DNA of 31,083 nucleotides, from NCBI GenBank assembly GCA_000438155.1, contig FR902932.1, forward strand, positions 1 through 31,083. The letters run 5' to 3'. The notes beneath the pieces are model-generated. The model made no database searches and was not told where the DNA came from. It saw only the letters and a program-made list of their open reading frames with translations. Below are positions 16,578 to 24,279 of this stretch, one piece after another. This stretch comes from Firmicutes bacterium CAG:95 (GTDB lineage Bacteria; Bacillota; Clostridia; Lachnospirales; Lachnospiraceae). The translations under genes were made by a program, and so were the position numbers. How positions within the stretch are numbered: position 1 is the stretch's first letter; each line of letters opens with the position of its first letter.

Positions 16578-18410
16578 ATGAAATTCCTGAAGAATCTCTA
16601 TTTGCAATGTATTGAAAGAAAGCTGTCAAATAAAATCACATTTGTAATCGGAGTTATTTTCGTTATACAGGTCGTGATGGTTTTTGTGATGTATTCTTAT
16701 TCTTATCATATCCGTCGTGAAGAAATTGTTGAAAATAATATACAGATACTGCATCAGGTAAATACAAATTATTTTGCCGGGATTATTGAAGAAATTGATA
16801 CTGCTTCCATGGAAATCTTCTATGATAAAGTATTTTGGGAGAGAAATGAAGGAACTTCGGTAAATGAGGATAGTCAGATTTATAACATACTGGCAAATCA
16901 GTATCATTCCAATAATGATTTGAACAGTATTTACCTGTATTCCAGTGCATCAAATAAATTCTATATTATGGATGAGGCTTCCTTTAACCAGATTCCGGTG
17001 AAATCTTCGGCCAGTACACTGTATATATTTAATGGTGACGATTTGCAGAAAATGCCCTGGTATGAGGCGGCACAGGAAAATAATGGTCTGGCAGTATCAC
17101 TGGCAACAGAGATCCGGCATAACAATCAGGATATTATCTGTTTTTCACGGTATATGCAGTATCCGTTGAAAAATAATGATTATTATTTTGTGATTTCTTT
17201 AAACCTGGGTAAAAGGAAATTTGACACGCTTTGCCGTCAGCTGAATAATGAAAATGAAGAACTGATGATTTTCGATCAGGAAAAGCTTATTTATGACAGC
17301 AGTAACCAGTCGGATGAAGTGATAAATGATTTGGCACAGACGATTCAAAAGCAGGAAGCGGCAAATTACTGGTTCACAGCAAAAATCAATTCAAGAAAAT
17401 ATGTGGTTATTGGTGACAGATCTGAAGACAATGGTTGGACCATGTTAAAACTGGTGCCGCAGAATGAGATGATCAGAGATGTTAGGCTACAGTTCCTGAC
17501 GAACTGTTTTATTGTCTTTCTTATCTTTTCAGCAGGCATTTTCTGTCTGTCCTATATTATTAACCGAACCATGAAACCAATTGAAAATCTGGCAGAAATC
17601 ATGAGGCATTACCGGCAGGGAAAGCGCTATGAGGAACCCGAACTGAGTGGAAGGCTTGATGAGGTAGGTACACTGTATTCCAGCTTTGAAAAAATGAATG
17701 AGAGAATTAATACACTGATTGAATCGGAATATCAGAGTCAGATCCAGGAGAAGCAGGCCCGGCTGGAAGCATTACAGGCGCAGCTGGATCCACATTTTCT
17801 TTATAATACGTTGCAGACGATCAGTGGAATTGCCATAGAAAATAATGTATTAGAAATTGAAGAAATTAATAATTCACTCAGTGAGATTTTACGATACAGC
17901 TTAAACAACAGTAAACAGCTGGTAAAGATTGACGAAGAAGTAAAAATTGTACAGGATTATATGAATATACAAAAACACCGGTTTGGTGACAGGGTAAATC
18001 TGGAGATTGATTTGTCCAAAGAGGCTCTTGAACTTCGGGTTCCGGTATTCTTTTTACAGCTTCCGGTAGAAAATGCGATCAAGCATGGTATGGAAAAGTC
18101 GGTTCATACTGTAAATATCCATGTTTATGATACGCGGATCAGGCATATTTTTTATATCCATGTGGAAGATGATGGACATGGAGTTACCGATGAACGTCTG
18201 GAAGAGATCCGAACGATGCTTCGGGGAGAAAGCAGGACGGAATCTAATGAATATAAACCAAAAGGCCTGGTTAATCTAAATGAGAGAATCAGGCAGCAGT
18301 TTGGTTCAGATTATGGTGTATGGATTGATCATATGGCAGAGGGCGGTACACAGGTCGTGCTTACAGTACCAGAAGGAGGACAGGATGCTGAAAGTACTCA
18401 TAGCGGATGA
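16578..18410 (+). CDS. YesM-type sensor histidine kinase
   Basis: This membrane sensor kinase, 610 residues, has a first membrane helix at about 17-40, an extracellular sensor region of about 265 residues, a second helix at about 307-328 and a HAMP segment. The His_kinase domain follows, with H406 in LDPHFLYN. The ATPase has the N box LPVENAIKHG, G1 DDGHGV and G2 KPKGLVNLNERI. An ATG at 16548 overlaps the GH13 stop (TAATG), but the ATG at 16578 has GAGG (16568-16571) 6 nt upstream and is the better start. Kinases of this type usually sense extracellular sugars, often through the cognate binding protein. It is translationally coupled to the regulator gene, which overlaps its last 26 nt. Confidence 0.93.
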   Translation: MKFLKNLYLQCIERKLSNKITFVIGVIFVIQVVMVFVMYSYSYHIRREEIVENNIQILHQVNTNYFAGIIEEIDTASMEIFYDKVFWERNEGTSVNEDSQIYNILANQYHSNNDLNSIYLYSSASNKFYIMDEASFNQIPVKSSASTLYIFNGDDLQKMPWYEAAQENNGLAVSLATEIRHNNQDIICFSRYMQYPLKNNDYYFVISLNLGKRKFDTLCRQLNNENEELMIFDQEKLIYDSSNQSDEVINDLAQTIQKQEAANYWFTAKINSRKYVVIGDRSEDNGWTMLKLVPQNEMIRDVRLQFLTNCFIVFLIFSAGIFCLSYIINRTMKPIENLAEIMRHYRQGKRYEEPELSGRLDEVGTLYSSFEKMNERINTLIESEYQSQIQEKQARLEALQAQLDPHFLYNTLQTISGIAIENNVLEIEEINNSLSEILRYSLNNSKQLVKIDEEVKIVQDYMNIQKHRFGDRVNLEIDLSKEALELRVPVFFLQLPVENAIKHGMEKSVHTVNIHVYDTRIRHIFYIHVEDDGHGVTDERLEEIRTMLRGESRTESNEYKPKGLVNLNERIRQQFGSDYGVWIDHMAEGGTQVVLTVPEGGQDAESTHSG

Positions 18411-19107
18411 TGAGAGAATTGTGCGTAAAACACTCCGGCTCATTGGTAATTGGGATGAGTATGAAATGGAGATTGTCGGGGAAGCACAGAATGGGATGGA
18501 AGCCCTTGAAATGATCGATCAGCTTAAACCGGATATCCTGTTACTGGACATGAAGATGCCCGGGCTTTCCGGAAATCAGATATTGGAGCAGCTGACAGGG
18601 GATAGAAAGCGGATACATGTTATTGTGATCAGTGGCTATGATGATTTTGAATATGCCAGGATGGCTTTAAAATATGGTGCAATTGATTACCTGTTAAAGC
18701 CTATTAACAGGAATGAATTTAATCAGGCACTGCACAGGATTTATGAGAATGAGCAAAAAATGCAGATCCAGGGTGTAGAACGTAAAAAGGATGCTTTGGA
18801 ACAGATTAAAGATAAAATTGATACTTATTACATGGAGGATATTTCTCTTACAAATCTGGCAGAAGCATATTTTATGAACAGCGATGTTTTATCCAGATTA
18901 TTTAAGAAAAAATATGGTGTCAATATTACGAGTTATATTAATGATGTCCGGCTGACGCAGGCGAAAATTTATCTGACGGCAGGATATAACAGTGCACAGG
19001 TATCGGAAATGGTAGGCTATCATGACAGCAATTATTTCAGCCGTGTATTTAAAAAGTATTATGGGATATCTCCGACACAGTTTGTAGATGAAATGAATCA
19101 TAGTTGA
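18385..19107 (+). CDS. Response regulator with AraC-type DNA-binding domain (YesN-like)
   Basis: The 240-residue protein has an N-terminal receiver domain with the acidic pocket ADDE (7-10), phospho-acceptor D55 in LLDMKMPG, and YLLKPIN carrying the conserved lysine. A C-terminal AraC/XylS double helix-turn-helix follows (about 140-238: DISLTNLAEAYFMNSDVLSRLFKKKYG, then AQVSEMVGYHDSNYFSRVFKKYYGISP). The start at 18385 is chosen because GGAGGA (18375-18380) precedes it and the receiver begins there; longer readings from 18280 would add non-homologous residues. It overlaps the kinase gene by 26 nt. It probably activates the solute-binding protein operon beginning at 19248, where a 21-bp-phased direct repeat is found. 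Confidence 0.94.
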   Translation: MLKVLIADDERIVRKTLRLIGNWDEYEMEIVGEAQNGMEALEMIDQLKPDILLLDMKMPGLSGNQILEQLTGDRKRIHVIVISGYDDFEYARMALKYGAIDYLLKPINRNEFNQALHRIYENEQKMQIQGVERKKDALEQIKDKIDTYYMEDISLTNLAEAYFMNSDVLSRLFKKKYGVNITSYINDVRLTQAKIYLTAGYNSAQVSEMVGYHDSNYFSRVFKKYYGISPTQFVDEMNHS

Positions 19108-19110
19108 AGG

Positions 19111-19142
19111 AAAGGGTCATTTGAAAAAATGATCCTTTTGTC
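19111..19142 (+). terminator. Intrinsic terminator after the two-component genes
   Basis: AAAGGGTCATTT (19111-19122) pairs with AAATGATCCTTT (19127-19138) through 12 pairs including one G-T, closed by a GAAA tetraloop. TTTTG and further T-rich sequence follow. It separates the kinase/regulator transcript from the transporter operon. Confidence 0.88.
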
Positions 19143-19190
19143 GATTTTGTCCTAAAAACAGTCGAAAATGTCTATGTCATGATGCATAAT
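19140..19190 (+). promoter_or_regulatory. Promoter region with direct repeats, putative AraC-type regulator site
   Basis: GTCGATTTTGTC (19140-19151) and GTCGAAAATGTC (19161-19172) are direct repeats identical at 9 of 12 positions and exactly 21 bp apart, two helical turns. A -10-like CATAAT is at 19185-19190; its -35 position (19162-19167) lies inside the second repeat and is a poor match to consensus. This is the layout expected for an AraC-family activator that replaces a weak -35 box, and the response regulator gene lies directly upstream. The assignment is inferred. Confidence 0.55.
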
Positions 19191-19247
19191 TAACAGATAT
19201 GATATAACCATGAAAGGCAATTTCAAATGTAAAGAGGAGGGTTACAA

Positions 19248-20600
19248 ATGAAAAGTAAAAAATTAATATCACTTGGTATCATGGCAGCAATGCTTACAGG
19301 AATGGTATTGACAGGCTGTGGACAGAGCCAGCAGGCAGGGGAAACAACGCAGGGTTCATCGGAAGCGACAGAAACAACAGAATCAACATCAGCAGAAAGT
19401 ACAGCAGCATCCGGTGAAACGGTAGAATTGGAATTCCTGTTTGGAGATCCGAACAGAACGGAGATTTTCAGCAGAATTGTGGATGATTTTAATAACAGCC
19501 AAAGTGCTGTTCATGTGACATTTAATGCGACAGGAACCAATCATCTGGAAGAATTAATGACAAGACTTGCAGCAAATGATGCGCCGGATATGACCAGCCA
19601 GTTACAGGGGTATGAACTGGCAAGCTATGTGGAAGCAGGATATATCAAAGACATTAAAGATGAGCCATTTATGAAATATATCCGTGATACAGAGCTTGAT
19701 ACGGTTACCATAGACGGTGGGGTATATGGTATTCCGATGGACACACAGGCATGGGGTGTATTCTATAATAAAGAGTTATTTGATAAGGCAGGTATTTCAG
19801 AAGTTCCGACTACGGTAACAGAATTAAAGGACTGTGTAGATAAGCTCAAGGCAGCAGGAATTACACCATTTGCAGCAGGGTATGCCACGGAATGGACAAT
19901 TGGCCAGTTCCTTGGTTATGGGGCATCTTCAATCCTGACTCCTGCAGCAGTAGAACTGGGAGATAATTATAAGAAAGGAAACTGGACCTTTGACCAGCCG
20001 GGAATTGATCAGGCGTTTGACGTATTGGATCTGGTTGGTGATAATACCCAGGACCGGCCTTTTGATACCGATGTGTCCGGACAGTATGCAACCTTTGCAA
20101 AGGGAGATGCAGCCATGATGCTGCAGGGTAACTGGTCCATCTTACAGATCAGGGAATTAAATCCGGATATTAAGATGGGAATGTTCCCACTGCCGATTTC
20201 AGATAATGCAGATGATCTATTGTTCCCTAAGCAGTATGGATTTGTAATTAATGTTTTAAAAGCATCGGATGAAGATCCGAATAAGGCAGCAGCAATCAAC
20301 CAGTTTATGGAATATTTCTTAAATCCTGAAAACGGAGGCGGATATTATTACGATGAAATTGGTGTACCTACAGCAAATGCATTGGCTGAGCCTAAATTAG
20401 ATGAGGCATCTGAAATTCTGCAGCAGTATTTGGAAAATGAGAAAACCGTGTTTACTTATTATGCATATGAACCTGCGGGATTTGATGCAGAATCCTGGAA
20501 AGTAACGGTAGAGTACCTGAATTCCGGTAATAAGGATCACAAGAAGCTGATTCAGAATTTTAATGACGCATTTGATAAATATGCAGATGCATTAGAATAA
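19248..20600 (+). CDS. ABC transporter sugar-binding lipoprotein (GH127 operon)
   Basis: This 450-residue family 1 solute-binding protein has a lipoprotein signal: MKSKKLIS, a hydrophobic stretch, then LTGC with the lipidated cysteine at residue 24, followed by a Gln/Thr/Ser/Glu-rich linker. Family-type segments are AANDAPDMTSQLQGYELASYVEAG, GVYGIPMDTQAWGVFYNKELFDKAG and MMLQGNWSI. A strong ribosome site (GAGGAGGG) precedes the ATG. It is the first gene of an operon with two permeases and two GH127 enzymes, so the ligand is probably a small arabinofuranose-containing or related oligosaccharide. It may also present ligand to the neighbouring sensor kinase. Confidence 0.93.
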   Translation: MKSKKLISLGIMAAMLTGMVLTGCGQSQQAGETTQGSSEATETTESTSAESTAASGETVELEFLFGDPNRTEIFSRIVDDFNNSQSAVHVTFNATGTNHLEELMTRLAANDAPDMTSQLQGYELASYVEAGYIKDIKDEPFMKYIRDTELDTVTIDGGVYGIPMDTQAWGVFYNKELFDKAGISEVPTTVTELKDCVDKLKAAGITPFAAGYATEWTIGQFLGYGASSILTPAAVELGDNYKKGNWTFDQPGIDQAFDVLDLVGDNTQDRPFDTDVSGQYATFAKGDAAMMLQGNWSILQIRELNPDIKMGMFPLPISDNADDLLFPKQYGFVINVLKASDEDPNKAAAINQFMEYFLNPENGGGYYYDEIGVPTANALAEPKLDEASEILQQYLENEKTVFTYYAYEPAGFDAESWKVTVEYLNSGNKDHKKLIQNFNDAFDKYADALE

Positions 20601-20611
20601 GTTTTATGAAT

Positions 20612-20657
20612 AGACTGCAAAATTAAAGTTCATATTATTTGATTTTGCAGTCTTTTT
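20612..20657 (+). terminator. Intercistronic terminator/attenuator after the binding-protein gene
   Basis: AGACTGCAAAAT (20612-20623) pairs perfectly over 12 bp with ATTTTGCAGTCT (20642-20653), with an 18-nt AT-rich loop and a T-run at 20653-20656. It lies between the binding-protein and first permease genes. Partial termination and 3'-end protection here would give more receptor than permease, a common feature of such operons. Confidence 0.82.
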
Positions 20658-20672
20658 CAATAGGAGACGGAC

Positions 20673-21551
20673 ATGAAGAGTAAGAAAAAAAGAGTAAGAG
20701 AAATCACAGATTATATTAAATTTGTATTTCCTATGTTGATTTTATATATTTTATTTTTTATCCTTCCACTGTTTCAGACAATCGGTTACTCTTTTACAGA
20801 TTACAATGGAATAAATCCCAAAAAAGAATTTACGGGTCTGACTAATTATTTCGATGTATTTCAGGATAAATGGTTTTATAATTCAATGGCATTTACCGGA
20901 AAGTCCGTATTATTAATGATTTTGCTGGCCAATGTATTGGGCTTTCTTTTAGCACTGGCTTTGAATACAAAAATAAGAAGCAGAAATATATTGCGTGCAA
21001 TTGTATTTTGTCCATTTGTTTTCAATAATGTAACAGTTGGATTTATCTGGCAGTTTTTACTGGGAAGATTCATGACAGATCTGTATCCGCTGACCGGTTG
21101 GAAGGTATTTAACATTGGATGGCTGTCCGATAACAGTCTGGTCTTATACTCAGTGGTTTTTGTTAAGCTATGGCAGAGCATAGGCTATTTTATGGTTATT
21201 TATCTGGCAGGATTACAGCTGCTTCCGCAGGATCCGCTGGAAGCAGCGTTGATTGATGGCTGTACAGGTATTAAGATGATTCGTTATATTACAATACCGT
21301 TAATGAAGCCAACAGCATTTGTATGTATCTTTCTGGCAATTACAGAGAGTCTTAATATGTTTCCGTTAATTATGAGTTTGACTAATGGTGGACCGGGTCA
21401 TGCCTCAGAAAATATATCTTTGTATATTTATAACGAAGCTTTTAAGAGCCACAGGATGGGATACGCTTCGGCTCTGGCCGTTATACTTACCATTATTATG
21501 ACCATAATTGCCGGTCTGCAGATGAAACTGACAAGGGAGGATGCAGGATGA
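20673..21551 (+). CDS. ABC sugar transporter permease 1 (MsmF/UgpA-like)
   Basis: This integral membrane permease, 292 residues, has about six helices beginning with FVFPMLILYILFFILPLF. The EAA loop EAALIDGCTGIKMIRYITIP is near 190-209, and a GGPGHASENISLYIYNEAFK segment follows. The ATG has a GGAGAC ribosome site at 20662-20667, directly after the intercistronic hairpin. It forms the translocation pore with the next gene. An ATPase is not encoded nearby. Confidence 0.93.
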   Translation: MKSKKKRVREITDYIKFVFPMLILYILFFILPLFQTIGYSFTDYNGINPKKEFTGLTNYFDVFQDKWFYNSMAFTGKSVLLMILLANVLGFLLALALNTKIRSRNILRAIVFCPFVFNNVTVGFIWQFLLGRFMTDLYPLTGWKVFNIGWLSDNSLVLYSVVFVKLWQSIGYFMVIYLAGLQLLPQDPLEAALIDGCTGIKMIRYITIPLMKPTAFVCIFLAITESLNMFPLIMSLTNGGPGHASENISLYIYNEAFKSHRMGYASALAVILTIIMTIIAGLQMKLTREDAG

Positions 21552-22378
21552 AAAAAGAAAGAAAAGTCAATATGATTCTTGCCATCGTGCTTTGGTTAAT
21601 ATGTATTGCCATGTTCCTTCCGATGGTATTTGTAATTATTAATTCCTTTAAGACCTTTGGACAGGTAGTCATGGAACCACTGGCATTGCCGGAAGAGTGG
21701 AATCTTGATAATTTTAAGGAGGTTATGAAAACCGGAAATTATCTTAAGGTTTTTGGAAATACGATCTACTTTGCAGTGGTAAGTGGAGTTATCGTGATTG
21801 CACTGGGGGCCATGGCAGGATATAAGCTGGACAGAATGAATAATCGTATCGGGGAAATCACATCAATTGTATTTATGATTGCAATGATGCTTCCGTTTCC
21901 GGTTATTATGATACCGTTGGCAGTCGTTGCATCAGAGCTTCATATTTCCAACAATCTGACGTTGGTGTCGGTATTGAATGCAGGATTTTCATGTTCACTG
22001 GCGGTGATTATGTATAAACAGGCGGTAAGTTCCATTCCGAAAGAACTGGATGAGTGTGCCTATATGGATGGTGCAAGCGGATATCGTTTCTTTTTCAGGA
22101 TTATTTTTCCGTTATTAAAACCGATTACAGGAACAGTCGCTGTATTATATTTCATCCGGTACTGGAATGATTTGATGCTTCCTATGATCCTTATTTCCAA
22201 AAAGGAGTTATACACTATTCCGTTGTCACAATTATCTTTTTATAACCAGTTTACGCAAAACAGATGGAATCTGCTGCTGGCCTCCGGCCTTATGGCGATT
22301 ATACCTGTTGTGATCATTTATTTATTTGCACAGAAAACCATTATCAGTGGTGTTGCAGCCGGTGCAGTGAAAGGATAG
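21548..22378 (+). CDS. ABC sugar transporter permease 2 (MsmG/UgpE-like)
   Basis: This partner permease, 276 residues, has about six membrane helices, the EAA loop as ECAYMDGASGYRFFFRIIFP (about 172-191), and RYWNDLMLPMILISKKELYTIPLSQL. It overlaps the first permease by 4 nt (ATGA), indicating translational coupling. The hydrophobic N-terminus acts as an uncleaved signal anchor. Confidence 0.93.
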   Translation: MKKERKVNMILAIVLWLICIAMFLPMVFVIINSFKTFGQVVMEPLALPEEWNLDNFKEVMKTGNYLKVFGNTIYFAVVSGVIVIALGAMAGYKLDRMNNRIGEITSIVFMIAMMLPFPVIMIPLAVVASELHISNNLTLVSVLNAGFSCSLAVIMYKQAVSSIPKELDECAYMDGASGYRFFFRIIFPLLKPITGTVAVLYFIRYWNDLMLPMILISKKELYTIPLSQLSFYNQFTQNRWNLLLASGLMAIIPVVIIYLFAQKTIISGVAAGAVKG

Positions 22379-22382
22379 AGAA

Positions 22383-24272
22383 ATGTATAAAGAGACCAGA
22401 ATGTCAGAAGTAAAAATAACAGATGGATTAATACATAAAAAGCGTAATATAGTTGAAGAGAAAACAATTCCCTATATCCGAAAGGCGTTAAACAACGAGC
22501 TTTACGGTGTTGAACCGAGCGGGGCATTTGAAAACTTCCGGATCGCAGCCGGGGAATCAGACCGCAATTTCTATGGTCTGGTGTCACAGGACAGTGATGT
22601 GTTTAAGTGGATGGAAGCCGCTTCTTTGAGTTTACAATATGAAAATGAGGAAATGCAGACTTATTTAGAAGAAGCAATTGATTTATTGGACCGGGCACAG
22701 CAGAAAAATGGATATCTGAATACTTATTATATCATTCATGGACTGCAGGACCGCTGGCACTATCTTAAGGAATCCTGTCAGTTATATTGTGCAGGACATC
22801 TGATTGAAGCAGCGGTATCTGCCTACCAGACAATTCAGAATACGAAGCTGCTTGAAATAGCAAGGGCCTATGCAGATTATATTGACTATAGCTTCGGAAT
22901 AGAAGAAGGCAAGATTCACGGATATGACGGGCATGCGGAAATCGAGCTTGCACTTTACCGGTTATATGAGGAAACAAATGTAGAAAGATACAAATTATTA
23001 GCAGACTATTTTGTCGAGGAACGTGGGAAAAAACCATATTTCTTTTCAAAAGAGAATAGAAATCAGAATGTACGGAATAATCTGGTTTATGAACTGGAGG
23101 AAAGTAATTATCAGCATTCGCAGTCTCATCTGCCGATTCGGGAACAGACAGAGCCGGTAGGGCATGCCGTAAAGGCAATGTATTATTATACTGCAGCCGT
23201 TGACAAAGCGAGACTGAATGAGGATAAGGAGCTGTTTGCACATATGTGTAAGCTGTGGCAAAGCGTCGTATCACAGAAAATGTATCTGACAGGTGCGATT
23301 GGAGCATGTGCTTATGGAGAGAGCTTTTCTTATCCGTATGATCTTCCGACCGATCTGATGTATGGAGAAACCTGCGCCGCAATTGGCCTTTTCCTTTTAT
23401 CCTATCATATGCTTCTGGTAGAAACAGACAGCAGATACAGTGATATCATGGAGAGAACCTTATACAATGCGATTCTGGTTGGAATGTCGGAGAGCGGAAC
23501 AGAGTTCTTTTATACGAATGCACTGGAGATTGATCCACGGAAATGTGAAAAGAGACAGGATTATTCCCATCTGAAGGCAGAACGTCAGACATGGTTTGAC
23601 TGTCCGTGCTGTCCGCCTAATATTGCAAGGCTGCTTATGGGAATGAATAAATACATCTATACCGGGGACAGAAATGAACTGAATGTTCATTTATTTATTG
23701 GAAGCAGCATTCAGAAAGCCGGCTGGAGTGTGCGTCAGGAGACCGTGTATCCGGATAATGGGAATGTGAAATTCTATGTGAAAAAAGATAATTCCGAAAA
23801 AGGTACTTTCAGAGTGAGAATCCCGGAATGGTGCAGTCATTACGGGGTAACTCTGGACGGAGAGAAGCTTAAAGGAATAATCCGGAAGGGCTATCTGGAA
23901 ATTACGAAAGAAGACTGGAGCAAAGAGAGTGTACTGGAAATCTGCTTTGATATGCTGCCTCAAAAGGTTTACGGAAGTCTGAAAGTAAGCTCCCTCACAG
24001 GAAAGACAGCTGTTACGTGTGGTCCCCTTGTATATTGTGCAGAAGAAGCAGATAATCAGGAGCTCCATACTCTTTACATAAAAAGAGAAGGACAGGTCTG
24101 TCACGCAGACGGAAGGTTAATTGTTGATGGTTATCGTGCAATAGAACGGAATACGGGGCTGTATGGAGAGCAGTCACCGGATTATGAAGAAATTAAAATC
24201 TGTCTGGTGCCGTATTATTCGTGGGGGAACAGAGGTAAAGGAGCCATGACTGTATTTTTGAAGGAGAGGTGA
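22383..24272 (+). CDS. GH127-family glycosidase 1 (beta-L-arabinofuranosidase family)
   Basis: This 629-residue DUF1680/GH127 protein has no signal peptide, so it is cytoplasmic. The family uses a zinc-bound cysteine as nucleophile. The ligand set characterised in Bifidobacterium longum HypBA1 (E338, C340, C417, C418) corresponds here to E329 and C331 in GETCAA and to C409 and C410 in CPCCPPN, with nearly the same spacing. Other family segments are FENFRIAAG, YCAGHLIEAA, GYDGHAEIELALYRLY and EQTEPVGHAVKAMYYY. An (alpha/alpha)6 catalytic region (about 20-430) is followed by beta domains. The start 5 nt after the permease gene has AAAGGA upstream. Substrate is inferred: beta-L-arabinofuranosides in most members, but other specificities exist in the family. 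Confidence 0.92.
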   Translation: MYKETRMSEVKITDGLIHKKRNIVEEKTIPYIRKALNNELYGVEPSGAFENFRIAAGESDRNFYGLVSQDSDVFKWMEAASLSLQYENEEMQTYLEEAIDLLDRAQQKNGYLNTYYIIHGLQDRWHYLKESCQLYCAGHLIEAAVSAYQTIQNTKLLEIARAYADYIDYSFGIEEGKIHGYDGHAEIELALYRLYEETNVERYKLLADYFVEERGKKPYFFSKENRNQNVRNNLVYELEESNYQHSQSHLPIREQTEPVGHAVKAMYYYTAAVDKARLNEDKELFAHMCKLWQSVVSQKMYLTGAIGACAYGESFSYPYDLPTDLMYGETCAAIGLFLLSYHMLLVETDSRYSDIMERTLYNAILVGMSESGTEFFYTNALEIDPRKCEKRQDYSHLKAERQTWFDCPCCPPNIARLLMGMNKYIYTGDRNELNVHLFIGSSIQKAGWSVRQETVYPDNGNVKFYVKKDNSEKGTFRVRIPEWCSHYGVTLDGEKLKGIIRKGYLEITKEDWSKESVLEICFDMLPQKVYGSLKVSSLTGKTAVTCGPLVYCAEEADNQELHTLYIKREGQVCHADGRLIVDGYRAIERNTGLYGEQSPDYEEIKICLVPYYSWGNRGKGAMTVFLKER

Positions 24273-24279
24273 TTGTAGA

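Noticed and set aside
18280..18384. Upstream start for the response regulator
   Set aside because: These codons lie inside the kinase gene and encode nothing resembling a receiver domain. The ATG at 18385 has GGAGGA upstream.
19211..19225. cre-like catabolite site (TGAAA-5-TTTCA) before the second binding-protein gene
   Set aside because: The spacing gives 15 positions instead of 14 and the central CG is missing, so it does not fit a CcpA site.
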